This document shows positions 15,856 through 24,106 of a stretch of DNA of 36,196 nt, one piece after another. Made by a program: the position numbers and the translations under genes. How positions within the stretch are numbered: position 1 is the first letter of the stretch; each line of letters opens with the position of its first letter. The notes under the pieces were generated by a model. It worked only from the letters and a program-made list of their open reading frames with translations. It was not told the origin of the DNA and did not search any database. Origin of the DNA: a candidate division TM6 bacterium GW2011_GWF2_38_10 (lineage in GTDB: Bacteria > Babelota > Babeliae > Babelales > RVW-14); assembly GCA_000992305.1 (NCBI GenBank), contig LBTY01000002.1, positions 101,490 through 137,685 on the forward strand. The letters are read 5' to 3'.

Positions 15856-17658
15856 TTATAGTTTTGGCAGGGGGAAGCTGCACATTGCCACTTTTGTAGG
15901 GCATAATTTAGGATTCAATATTTCTATCAATTTTTTACTTATTTCTGTTGGTTGTGGTAGTGTTTCTTGCCAATATTCAGCAAGCTCACATGCTAAAAAT
16001 CCTTCACGTGTTATAGTATTTTTACGCGCACCTCCATTTAGAAGGCATTGTACAGTTTCTAGGTGGCCTCCTTGCGCTGCGGCATGCAGTGGATTGAGGC
16101 CATAACGTGGATCAGAAATGTTAACAAGAGCTCCATGTTTAATAAGGCATTTTGCGATGGAAGTATAGCCTTTTGTCGCGGCAAAATGAAGAGGTGTTGC
16201 TTTATGACGCGGTTCTTTATGATTGACAGAAGCTCCTGCTTTTAGGAGTGCTTCTACTATTTCTAATTGATTTTGATCCACAGCATAAAAAAGAGGCGGA
16301 ATGTTAAATTTATCACAGGAATTAACATCAATATTTCGTTCAATCAGACGCTTAATTTCATTAAGATCATTTTTTTGAATTGCATCATGAAAAAGTGTAG
16401 GTGATAGTATGCATTCTTGGGCGGTTGTATTGTTATCGTTATCATTGTTATAAATATTGCTTAAGCTTTTGATTTGATCGGATTGATAATTGGGTAGAAC
16501 GAGTGGCACTATTGTTTCGTGATTTTTTTTCATTGCAATGGTAAAAGGAGTGTCTCCTTGAGCATTAACCAGATGGCGATTTGCTCCATGTTCAATAAGT
16601 TTTTTACAGATGTCTTGATAGCCGTGAGAAGCTGCAAAGTGAAGGGGTGTGTTTCTGAGTTCTGATAAAGCATCAATAGGGGCCCCCTTTTCAATGAGGA
16701 GACTTACCGTTTCTAACGAATTTGCTTTGACTGCAAGGTGAAGGGGAGTTAATTTTTTTTGTAGTGTTGTTGTGGTTATATTGGCTCCAAGCTCGAGTAG
16801 ACGCTTTACGGTTTTTGTATTACCATAGCACGCTGCGATACATAGTGGATCAAAACTTCTATCGTCAACAATATCTATGTATGCACCATTTTGCGCCAAA
16901 AAGGCTACAATATCAGCATGGTTGTTGTGGGCTGCGTAATGCATAGGGGTTGCATTTTTATTGTCTCGGCAGTTAATATATGCGCCTTGGGTAATAAGTT
17001 TTTCTATGGTTGCAAGGTCGCCATTGTGAGCGGCAATGTGGAGAGGTTGGCCTAACATTGTATTTGGGTTTTCTATGTAGGGTGCGAAGATGCTTGCGCA
17101 CGCGGTATCATTGTTTTCGAGTGCGATTTCATAAGCCTTTTTGTTATGTATTGATACAATATGAGGATTAGCCCCATTTTTTAAAAGCATTGCTACGATT
17201 TTATCATGGTTTTGTTGTGCCGCAAAGTGTAAGGGGCTTTGCATGTCATAGGTTGTTGCGTTTACGTCGGCACCTTCTTGTACAAGATAGCAAGCAAGAT
17301 CATAAAAACCCATAAGTGATGCAATATGGAGAGGTGTTATGTTGTTTTTTGTATGATCATTAATGGGAAACCCTAATTCGATAAGGTGTTGTGTTATACC
17401 TTTTTTATTGAGTCTCACGGCATGATGGAGTATTGGTTTGCCGTGATATGTGTAATTATAGGGGTTTCTATTGGTGGAATATTTTGTATTGATTAATTCG
17501 ATTACTTTTTGTTCAGATTTTTCATCAGACATCTTAATTGCGTTGAAAAGATCTTCTTGTGTATATTTTTTTGCATATCCTTGTTTCATCGAAAAAAATA
17601 AGCAGATAAAGAGTGCTAAGAGTTTTATATTTTTACCTTGCAGGTGTAGAATAACCAT
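15856..17658 (-). CDS. Secreted ankyrin-repeat protein, paralog B
   Basis: 600 residues, tandem paralog of the preceding entry in the same orientation, 47 bases apart. Signal-like start (KNIKLLALFICLFFS), ankyrin repeats from about 68 to 395, an Asn/Asp-rich linker (NNDNDNNT) in place of the Pro/Thr linker, a second repeat block (about 425-565) and the tail CSFPLPKL. Repeat order and the sequence between repeats agree almost one to one with paralog A, so the pair arose by whole-gene duplication. The linker is the main variable part. Start at 17658 with GGAAATATA just upstream, as in paralog A. Confidence 0.88.
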   Translation of the reverse strand: MVILHLQGKNIKLLALFICLFFSMKQGYAKKYTQEDLFNAIKMSDEKSEQKVIELINTKYSTNRNPYNYTYHGKPILHHAVRLNKKGITQHLIELGFPINDHTKNNITPLHIASLMGFYDLACYLVQEGADVNATTYDMQSPLHFAAQQNHDKIVAMLLKNGANPHIVSIHNKKAYEIALENNDTACASIFAPYIENPNTMLGQPLHIAAHNGDLATIEKLITQGAYINCRDNKNATPMHYAAHNNHADIVAFLAQNGAYIDIVDDRSFDPLCIAACYGNTKTVKRLLELGANITTTTLQKKLTPLHLAVKANSLETVSLLIEKGAPIDALSELRNTPLHFAASHGYQDICKKLIEHGANRHLVNAQGDTPFTIAMKKNHETIVPLVLPNYQSDQIKSLSNIYNNDNDNNTTAQECILSPTLFHDAIQKNDLNEIKRLIERNIDVNSCDKFNIPPLFYAVDQNQLEIVEALLKAGASVNHKEPRHKATPLHFAATKGYTSIAKCLIKHGALVNISDPRYGLNPLHAAAQGGHLETVQCLLNGGARKNTITREGFLACELAEYWQETLPQPTEISKKLIEILNPKLCPTKVAMCSFPLPKL

Positions 17659-17782
17659 TATTATATTTCCATTATAAAATTATAATTATAACCATTGTTG
17701 TTCTCCGGTGTTTTGATTATTGGGAATGTTACTATAGTGAGAGGTTATTACTCTGTCAAGTTTGTAAATAATTGTTTTATTA

Positions 17783-17811
17783 TTGTTACAATAATAAATA
17801 AAAGATAAAAT
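17783..17811 (+). promoter_or_regulatory. Candidate promoter for the membrane-anchored acetyltransferase
   Basis: TTGTTA (17783-17788), 17-base spacer, TAAAAT (17806-17811), about 65 bases before the start codon at 17876. Spacing is ideal and the elements are moderate; the region is AT-rich. Confidence 0.45.
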
Positions 17812-17875
17812 AGTGGCATTTTAAGAAAAGATTGCGTTATGCTAAAAAAAATTAATACGTTACTGGGGGAAAGTT

Positions 17876-18526
17876 ATGAAGAGCACGTTGTTTTTTTCAA
17901 AGCACAAAAGGGTTTGGGCCTTTTTGGTTGTTGTTGGATTATGTGGGGTTGGCGGGGGTATTTATCATTATTGGAGCTTACGGTCTTCTTTGGAGTGGGG
18001 TACGCTTGATAAAGCTCCAGATGAGGTTACAGGTGAAAAGGTTATTTTGCGATTATTGCATGAGCGTTACTTTATTGATTACCATAATGCTTGGTCACGG
18101 GATGTACGGCAGGGATTAGAATTCCCTGAGGATATTGATTTGGATTATACGATTCGCTTTTTACGTTATGAGTTGGAAAACTTTAAAAAAGGCAAGCAGA
18201 TTACCTATTGTGTGTTTGATGCCCAAAGTAATGTTCTTGTTGGTGCTGTTGATATTCGCGAAAAAACGCCAACGAGTATGGGGCAGTTTGGATGGTGGCT
18301 TAACGAGAAATATCGTGGTAGAGGGCTTATACAGGAGGCTGCTAAACTTATAGCGAATGTGTATTTCCGTTTATATGATGTTGATTCGTTTGAGGTTCAT
18401 GTTCGTCTTTGGAATAAACGAAGTTACTATGCGCTTATTAAAGCTGGTTTTGTAGATACCGGTACTTTTTTTTATGAAGATGGAAAGCCCGCTCGACATA
18501 TTTTAAATTATTATCGCCCAAAATGA
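17876..18526 (+). CDS. GNAT acetyltransferase (RimJ/RimL-like) with N-terminal membrane anchor
   Basis: 216 residues. Residues about 13-33 form one hydrophobic segment after a Lys/Arg-rich start, so the protein is a membrane-anchored or exported enzyme. The rest is a RimJ/RimL-type GNAT domain: VILRLL near the start, GAVDIRE, FGWWLNEKYRGRGLIQEAAK with the acetyl-CoA loop RGRGLIQE, then VHVRLWNKRSYYALIKAGF, the usual N-x-x-S-x-x-x-x-x-K-x-G-F motif. GGGGGAAAG precedes the start. Most family members are cytosolic, so the anchor is odd. Substrate unknown. Confidence 0.82.
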   Translation: MKSTLFFSKHKRVWAFLVVVGLCGVGGGIYHYWSLRSSLEWGTLDKAPDEVTGEKVILRLLHERYFIDYHNAWSRDVRQGLEFPEDIDLDYTIRFLRYELENFKKGKQITYCVFDAQSNVLVGAVDIREKTPTSMGQFGWWLNEKYRGRGLIQEAAKLIANVYFRLYDVDSFEVHVRLWNKRSYYALIKAGFVDTGTFFYEDGKPARHILNYYRPK

Positions 18527-18543
18527 CTATGAGCGCCTGAGTT

Positions 18544-19104
18544 TTAATCTTTGTCCCCGCCGGTATGCAAATTTAAAATTGCTGCATAAACATAACGCTT
18601 CATTGAGGTGAGTGCGGCGGCATAGGCCTGGCTTGGCGATTTAATTCCTTTTTCAAGGTCGGGGCGGATGGCACAGACAGATGATCTCCATTGACCAGAG
18701 CTGTGCGTTACTGTTGTTTTTAAAAAATCATGGATGCCATGGGTTATGGGCTCGTGAATAATGTCTATGCCTTCGGCGGCGAGGAATGGTTTTGCGTGAG
18801 CGACAAGATCTGAATACGTTGCAAAGTAACCTCTATTTGAGGTGCCTGTTTTTTCAAAATCAACGGTCATCTTTGCCTTTGCCTTGCATAGTGCGGCAAA
18901 AAGTTCATTTTGGGAATCAGAGGTCATTTTTTCAGCGCTTTGTGATGTTTGGAATGTAGCTATCGATTCTTCGAGCATTGCTATTTTTTTTTGTAGTGAT
19001 TCATATGTTGACGTGATATTTTTTACTGCACTACGGCATTTTATGTCAATGATTTCTTGCGGTTGCAGTGTGGGCATTGCATTTTCTTTGTTGGGTGCTG
19101 ACAT
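18544..19104 (-). CDS. ERF-family single-strand annealing protein
   Basis: 186 residues. After an N-terminal coiled-coil-like part (about 30-60) the ERF pattern is seen: ELFAALCKAKAKM, then NRGYFATYSDLVAHAKPFLAAEGI, LKTTVTHSSGQWRSS, and SPSQAYAAALTSMKRYVYAAILNL ending HTGGDKD. ERF proteins are phage-type recombinases that anneal single-stranded DNA. Here it stands alone, with no other phage gene nearby, so it is either a domesticated remnant or part of the cell's own recombination. AAAGGA is eight bases before the start. It converges with the acetyltransferase (17 bases apart). Confidence 0.75.
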   Translation of the reverse strand: MSAPNKENAMPTLQPQEIIDIKCRSAVKNITSTYESLQKKIAMLEESIATFQTSQSAEKMTSDSQNELFAALCKAKAKMTVDFEKTGTSNRGYFATYSDLVAHAKPFLAAEGIDIIHEPITHGIHDFLKTTVTHSSGQWRSSVCAIRPDLEKGIKSPSQAYAAALTSMKRYVYAAILNLHTGGDKD

Positions 19105-19186
19105 GATTATAATCCTTTATTACAGTAATTAATTGTACCGTTGGTTGTATGAGTAATTTTATTGAATAATAGCATTGTTGATTGTG

Positions 19187-19215
19187 TTGTCAAAATCTTT
19201 TTGTATATTTATATT
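19187..19215 (+). promoter_or_regulatory. Promoter ahead of the kinase-like pair
   Basis: TTGTCA (19187-19192), 17-base spacer, TATATT (19210-19215), 40 bases before the start codon at 19256. It probably drives both paralogs, which are only nine bases apart. Confidence 0.5.
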
Positions 19216-19255
19216 AGTCAATGTTAATGAAAGCGTTAAGAAAAAGGGTTTATAC

Positions 19256-20326
19256 ATGATGATACGTATATTTATGATTATGGTTTTTGGCTTGTGTGGG
19301 GTTGTTAATGCGATGAATGTTGCTTTTGATGACCATAGTATTGATCCTCAGAAATATGAGATATTTACCAACGTTAAAAAGAAACTTGATCATTTTTGGC
19401 GTACAGTTATGCAACCATTTATGATACAAAATGCAGAAGGCTTTAATGAAATTAGAGAAGGGGGCTATAACGTTGATAAAATTGTTGATCGATCTGAACG
19501 GCATAGGCTTATTGATGATATTGGGAACAAGGCTGATTATTTGTATAGAAAACTTTATTGGCACTTGGTTGGCAATGGGTGTACGGTTTTAAAATGCGAT
19601 GGCAGCATTGTTGTGTTTGTTATTGGCGGATTAGAAAAGTATGTTTGCAAACTTTCTGGATATGAAAACCGTTTTTTCCATAATAATACGCATAAAAATG
19701 TTATACGTGTTGTGAGTGCTGCTTCTATTAAGCATTATTGTGAAGAAAAAAATATAAAAAAATGGGTGAAGGTTCCCAATAAGTATTTGTATCATATACC
19801 AGAAAAGTCGATAGATGTGTGTGATGATAATTACCTTGTGGTTGTTGAACGCATTAATGAAAATAAAATAACTTCATTTGATACTTTTTCCATTGAGCAG
19901 TTATACGCTTTTTTGAATGTTATAAGTGAATTTGGGCTTTTTGATATAGGCAATGAAAATGTTGTGTTTGATAAAAGTGGTCATATTGTATTTATTGATA
20001 CAGAGGATTATGCTGGTCAATACACACTGCGTGATATTGAAAAACACATTCTTGATTATCGAGAAGTCTATAGTGCTCTATCTCCGCGCCTTTGTGCTAT
20101 TGAGTCTTTTCTAAGGAGTGATGATGTTCAAAGTAATGACGTTGCACTATTGCTCTATAAACTTAAAATGAGGCTTGATGTGTTAAAAAATACAAAATGT
20201 TTTTTTGTAAATGCAAATCAGGAAACAAAAGAACATGTGAAAAAGTTTATTTACACATTTCGAGATTTTGTTAATAAAATTTTTTTTGCTTATACGGGAA
20301 GTCTTTATTTTTTAAAAAATAAATAA
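19256..20326 (+). CDS. Secreted protein with kinase-like core, paralog 1
   Basis: 356 residues, no named family recognised. Residues 1-19 form a signal peptide ending VVNA. The later part follows the order of a protein-kinase fold: Lys132 in EKYVCKL (strand 3 lysine), a helix at about 148-165, YLVVVER at 193-199 (hinge region), a helix at 212-227, then Asp230 and Asn235 in FDIGNEN, and Asp248 in VFIDTED. The gaps 230-235 (5) and 235-248 (13) equal those between the catalytic Asp, the Mg-binding Asn and the DFG Asp of protein kinases. I see no glycine-rich loop. The start is set by AAAAAGGG eight bases upstream. Kinase activity is inference. Confidence 0.6.
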   Translation: MMIRIFMIMVFGLCGVVNAMNVAFDDHSIDPQKYEIFTNVKKKLDHFWRTVMQPFMIQNAEGFNEIREGGYNVDKIVDRSERHRLIDDIGNKADYLYRKLYWHLVGNGCTVLKCDGSIVVFVIGGLEKYVCKLSGYENRFFHNNTHKNVIRVVSAASIKHYCEEKNIKKWVKVPNKYLYHIPEKSIDVCDDNYLVVVERINENKITSFDTFSIEQLYAFLNVISEFGLFDIGNENVVFDKSGHIVFIDTEDYAGQYTLRDIEKHILDYREVYSALSPRLCAIESFLRSDDVQSNDVALLLYKLKMRLDVLKNTKCFFVNANQETKEHVKKFIYTFRDFVNKIFFAYTGSLYFLKNK

Positions 20327-20335
20327 CATTAAGTT

Positions 20336-21319
20336 ATGGATTATATCAGAAAGAGCAGTGTATTTTTTTTGTTTTGTATATGTATAAATATGCATGGTTA
20401 TGGTGTCCAGTGTAATGATTTAACGTACGAGCCTCCTGTGCAGGTGCAGCATACGTTGAATTGTTTTTGGTGTGATCATATGAGACTATTTATGGAGCGA
20501 CGCGATGATATTATGCGCATGGCTCTTGGGGATGGAGTATCAGGTGCAATGGTTGATGGTGACTTGTGTGCTTCAAGATCAAAGTATGTCAATGCAATGA
20601 TTAAGGTTTATCGAGAGGTTTATTACTACCTTCTTCAGGTTGGTTGTACGGTGTTTAAATGTGATGCTAAGACCCTTGTGATGAGCGTTCCGGGTCTCGA
20701 TGGGTATGTTTGTAAAATGCCTGGGTATACGGCTTCTTTTTATATGCGCAACATATATCATCATACGCGTCGAGTGGTTTTGGCTCAAAAACTTTACAGG
20801 TATTGTGAAAAAAATAATCTTCATGATTATGTTAAAGTGCCTTGCAAATATCTGTATCGCTTACCTGGTTGTGAGGATTTGTCGTGCAATGAGCAGTGTT
20901 TGGTTGTAGCTCAGCGATGTAATATAACCAAGATTAACTCATATGATCAATTGTCATTAAAGCACGTACAAGCGCTTGTTTCTATTGTGAGCACGTTTGG
21001 ACTTGATGATTTTACCGGGGATAATGTTGGCATAGATGAGTGTGGGCATGTTGTTTTTATTGATACAGAGGACGATATTTGGGGGCGATCTTTGCCTGAG
21101 ATGAAACTGTTTATCAGTAAGGTATGTAAGCAACAAGGTATTGGGATAACTTCGCTTGATGGTATGGATGGGCGAGCCATAAAAAAACTTTATCGTCGCA
21201 TAAGGGGGTTGCAAGCATTGTTAAAACTTCGGTGTTTTTTGACCAGCACAGACAATAGAGGATGTTTGCTGGAGCATATAACTCAATATGCGCAGTCTAT
21301 TCAACAAGATTTTTTTTGA
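20336..21319 (+). CDS. Secreted protein with kinase-like core, paralog 2
   Basis: 327 residues, paralog of the previous gene and nine bases behind it. Signal peptide at about 1-25 (SSVFFLFCICINMHGYGVQC; a lipobox-like Cys is present but not convincing). The shared blocks are CTVFKCD, GLDGYVCKMPGY with Lys127, KVPCKYLYRLPG, LVVAQR, and FGLDDFTGDNVGIDECG with Asp225 and Asn230, then VFIDTED with Asp243. The 5- and 13-residue spacings of the catalytic triad are kept while surrounding residues differ, which suggests selection on them. It is cysteine-rich in the first half, consistent with an exported protein. The ribosome binding site is weak; coupling to the first gene is likely. Confidence 0.6.
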   Translation: MDYIRKSSVFFLFCICINMHGYGVQCNDLTYEPPVQVQHTLNCFWCDHMRLFMERRDDIMRMALGDGVSGAMVDGDLCASRSKYVNAMIKVYREVYYYLLQVGCTVFKCDAKTLVMSVPGLDGYVCKMPGYTASFYMRNIYHHTRRVVLAQKLYRYCEKNNLHDYVKVPCKYLYRLPGCEDLSCNEQCLVVAQRCNITKINSYDQLSLKHVQALVSIVSTFGLDDFTGDNVGIDECGHVVFIDTEDDIWGRSLPEMKLFISKVCKQQGIGITSLDGMDGRAIKKLYRRIRGLQALLKLRCFLTSTDNRGCLLEHITQYAQSIQQDFF

Positions 21320-21716
21320 TCGTTGCGTACGTTTTTGTGTGTAAGTATGAGCTTGTATACTTATAAATTACCATAAAAAGAAAATATGCTAGACGCACTA
21401 TGCCTTGCTCTTGTATGCTATACCATTAAGTTTTAGTTGGCTTTTTAAATTAATTAATTTTTAATGCGATGCTATTGCCTTAAAAATACTTAAGAAATGG
21501 ATTCTCGGTCAAGAGGCCTTGCGGCCCTTGTCACCCCGGACCCCGATCCGGGGCGAGAATGACATCGTCGCTTAGTGTGTCATCCTTGGGGGCGGGACGC
21601 TAGGCACGCAACCCGAGGATCCATCATTTCTTACATGAAAATATAAGAGTCCATAAAACTTAAGTTTTAGTTGAGAGCTGATAGATAGTATGATGGCTAT
21701 AAGCGATGAGGGTGTT
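21320..21716. other. Intergenic region before the tol operon
   Basis: About 400 bases. It holds a small stem (TAAGTAT at 21342-21348, ATACTTA at 21357-21363), the dispersed repeat at 21475-21600, and a possible tol promoter TTACAT (21631-21636) with TAAAAC (21654-21659) at 17 bases. A 14-base palindrome AAAACTTAAGTTTT (21655-21668) overlaps that -10 and could be an operator. Confidence 0.4.
21475..21600. repeat. Dispersed palindromic intergenic repeat, copy 2
   Basis: Inverted relative to copy 1 (564-664), with the same outer blocks, but its centre holds an extra piece (21529-21553, TGTCACCCCGGA then CCCGATCCGGGG) belonging to the REP-like family seen at 5916-6050. It looks like one repeat nested in another. 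Confidence 0.7.
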
Positions 21717-22418
21717 ATGCAATTAAATATTTTTAAATCAGAAGCTTGGCAATTGATTGCAAAAGCGGATGCAATGTGTTGGCTTATTCTTTTAGGCTTG
21801 TTTATTACATCGGTTGTGTGTGTAGCTATTATTGTGTATAAATATCGGGCCTTTATGCGTGAGCGCAAGTCGTTAGACGCCTTAATGAAAAAAATGAAGG
21901 ATGTACGTTCATTTACCGATCTTGTTGCTGTGAGCAAAGAGTATGCAGATGGGATTGGCGGTCGATTTTTAGTTACTTCATTAACGGAGTTAAAAGCACT
22001 TTTGGATATCTCTGCTAAAAAAACTGGCGATGGCAATCCAGTGCTATCTGATCGAGAAATTGCAATCTTAGAAGGTGAAATGTCGGGAGCCTTGGCTCAT
22101 TTAGTTTCAGAACTTGAAGTGTATTTACCCTTTTTGTCAACAAGTGCCGTAGCGGCGCCGCTGGTTGGGTTGTTTGGAACAATCTGGGGATTAATTCATT
22201 CGTTTATGGATATTAGTCGTGAAAAAAGTGCTGATATAGCAACGGTTGCACCAGGTCTTGCTGAAGCATTGATTGTAACATTAGCGGGTTTGGTTGTTGC
22301 AATACCATCGTTGATAGCTTTTCATTTTTTTGCATCCAGGGTGCGTAAATTTGATCATCATTTAAATGATATCGGTGATCGTTTTTTAAATATTGTAAAA
22401 TATACATTTACACGATAG
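21717..22418 (+). CDS. tolQ: TolQ/ExbB-type proton channel subunit
   Basis: 233-residue inner-membrane protein, stator of the Tol motor. Membrane segments at about 15-37 (CWLILLGLFITSVVCVAIIVY), 134-158 and 172-195. The family region STSAVAAPLVGLFGTIWGLI and the following PGLAEALIVTLAGLVVAIPS are well kept, including the Thr and Pro residues of the ion path. The start at 21717 is preferred over 21690 because GAGGG lies six bases ahead of it. It is the first gene of tolQ-tolR-tolA-tolB; the close spacing and the TolB at the end favour Tol over Exb. Confidence 0.9.
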   Translation: MQLNIFKSEAWQLIAKADAMCWLILLGLFITSVVCVAIIVYKYRAFMRERKSLDALMKKMKDVRSFTDLVAVSKEYADGIGGRFLVTSLTELKALLDISAKKTGDGNPVLSDREIAILEGEMSGALAHLVSELEVYLPFLSTSAVAAPLVGLFGTIWGLIHSFMDISREKSADIATVAPGLAEALIVTLAGLVVAIPSLIAFHFFASRVRKFDHHLNDIGDRFLNIVKYTFTR

Positions 22419-22439
22419 TTGTTGATGTGAGGAGTTTTT

Positions 22440-22844
22440 ATGAAGCGTTCTCGTATTAATCGCTTAACCATGGGAGAGGTTTCGTTAATCCCTCTTATTG
22501 ATACGTTTGCAACACTATTGGTTATTTTTATGGTAACTGCGCCGATGGTGCAAAATAGCATTAAGGTTGATTTGCCGCAAGGTAACAGTCGAGAGGCTGG
22601 AGGGGCAGCTCAGGAGTGTGTTGTAACGGTAAGCAAGGACGGCAAAGTGTTTTTTAATAGCTATCCTATTGAAGAGCAAAAATTGGTAAGCGTGGTCAAA
22701 AAGTCAATCGAATATAAAGAAGATTTACCCGTTTTTGTTCGTGCTGATCAAACGGTGGCGTATGGAAAAATTATAGAAATAGTTGATGAACTTAAGCAAG
22801 CAGGGGTGAAGTACGTGGCAATGTCTACGCGGCAAGTTGCTTAA
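22440..22844 (+). CDS. tolR: TolR/ExbD-type proton channel subunit
   Basis: 134 residues: short cytosolic start, one membrane segment (about 16-36, LIPLIDTFATLLVIFMVTAP) carrying the proton-binding Asp21, then a periplasmic domain ending in the usual VFVRADQTVAYGKIIEIVDELKQAG. GAGGAG is eight bases before the start and 21 bases separate it from tolQ. Works with TolQ to energise TolA. Confidence 0.92.
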   Translation: MKRSRINRLTMGEVSLIPLIDTFATLLVIFMVTAPMVQNSIKVDLPQGNSREAGGAAQECVVTVSKDGKVFFNSYPIEEQKLVSVVKKSIEYKEDLPVFVRADQTVAYGKIIEIVDELKQAGVKYVAMSTRQVA

Positions 22845-22882
22845 TGATTAATTAGTTGTATTGATGAAGAATGAGGAAACGC

Positions 22883-24085
22883 ATGAATCATTTTTTGAAT
22901 AAAAAATATATTCTTATTTCATTGTTAATTCATGTTGTTATCATCATGCTTCTTTCTTATTTTATACGGAGTAATCGTATAGGCAAGACGTTCTTAGTTT
23001 TTGGTGCTCATTCTCAAAAGCCTTCACATGCATACATGAAGTTTGCGCCGCAAGGTGTTCCATTTGTGGGAAGGCGTCCTTCGTCCGGAGGCAAAGGTGG
23101 TGCTATAACATCTGCTGTAAAAGGAACCGCGGGCTCAGCAAAGCCTACGGGATCTACGGTGCGCCAACCTCCTCAACAAGTTTCTTCGGGTGAACCAGTT
23201 GTTCGTAAGCGGAGCAAGGGCCGCCCATCTTTCCAGCCACGCGCGGGAGTTGGCGAGGTAAAAACAATAAGTTTTTCCGAACATGTAAAGGTTGGCAAGG
23301 CTGGTAATGTTGATGTTGTAATGCGTGATCGTGTAAAAAAGTTGGCGCAGCTTGATAAAAAAACACTACAAAAAAATAAAGATCATCGGCAAGCCTTGCT
23401 GCAAGAACGTCAGCAGCGGCTTGATGCCTATCGGCAGCAGCTTGTGGATAGGGAAAAAAAAGCTGCGGTAGAAGCTGATGTAAAAAAGGATGAGGTGGCC
23501 AAATCTGAGCCTGTTGTTCATAAAGAGGTTGAAAAAAAGATTAAGCAGCAGATTCCCGAGGTAGCTCCAAAGACACAAGATGCTGAGCCGATCGCGCCAG
23601 AAGTGGCACAACAGATTGTTCAGCCAAAGGTGTTTGATGTCCCTCAGCCTGTAGCTCAGCAGGCTCCGGCAGAGGTTGTTCAGGCGGTTAATGCAACACC
23701 AGCAGAATTGCCGGCAAGCCCAGCAGCGTCGGAAAATCAATCGGCTGAAGGTGACTTTTTTGCGCCGCCAGCATCGGGTGTTGAGGGTGGCAACGAGGTG
23801 CTTGATTTTAGTCTTGTGGGAGGAGCCAATCAGGATTTGCGTGTTTTTCATGCGTCTATTCAAAAGGAAGTTAGTCGACTGTGGATGCCGCCTCCAGGAG
23901 TTGCAAAAGGAACTACGTGCCGTGGATTATTTGTGATCAACAAAATTGGAGAAGTTGAACATTTTGAATTTGTGCAAAAATCAAAAGTGCCCATTTATAA
24001 TTGGAGCATTTCGCAAATTGCAAAAAAATGCCAATTTGATGCATGTTTATGGGGAAAGAGATTTACCGTAGAATTTTGTCAGTAA
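22883..24085 (+). CDS. tolA: TolA-like energy transducer
   Basis: 400 residues. One N-terminal membrane segment (about 9-29, ILISLLIHVVIIMLLSYF), a Gly/Ser-rich stretch, a long Lys/Gln/Glu-rich coiled-coil region (about 150-250: QALLQERQQRLDAYRQQLVDREKKA), a Pro/Ala/Gln linker, and a C-terminal domain (about 315-400) with SRLWMPPPGVAKGTTCRGLF as in TolA/TonB C-termini. This is TolA architecture, linking the inner-membrane motor with the outer envelope. The start at 22883 has AGGA six bases before it; an ATG at 22871 has none. The name rests on architecture and position more than on sequence. Confidence 0.8.
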   Translation: MNHFLNKKYILISLLIHVVIIMLLSYFIRSNRIGKTFLVFGAHSQKPSHAYMKFAPQGVPFVGRRPSSGGKGGAITSAVKGTAGSAKPTGSTVRQPPQQVSSGEPVVRKRSKGRPSFQPRAGVGEVKTISFSEHVKVGKAGNVDVVMRDRVKKLAQLDKKTLQKNKDHRQALLQERQQRLDAYRQQLVDREKKAAVEADVKKDEVAKSEPVVHKEVEKKIKQQIPEVAPKTQDAEPIAPEVAQQIVQPKVFDVPQPVAQQAPAEVVQAVNATPAELPASPAASENQSAEGDFFAPPASGVEGGNEVLDFSLVGGANQDLRVFHASIQKEVSRLWMPPPGVAKGTTCRGLFVINKIGEVEHFEFVQKSKVPIYNWSISQIAKKCQFDACLWGKRFTVEFCQ

Positions 24086-24106
24086 GTATGCGAAAGGGTT
24101 AGGGCA

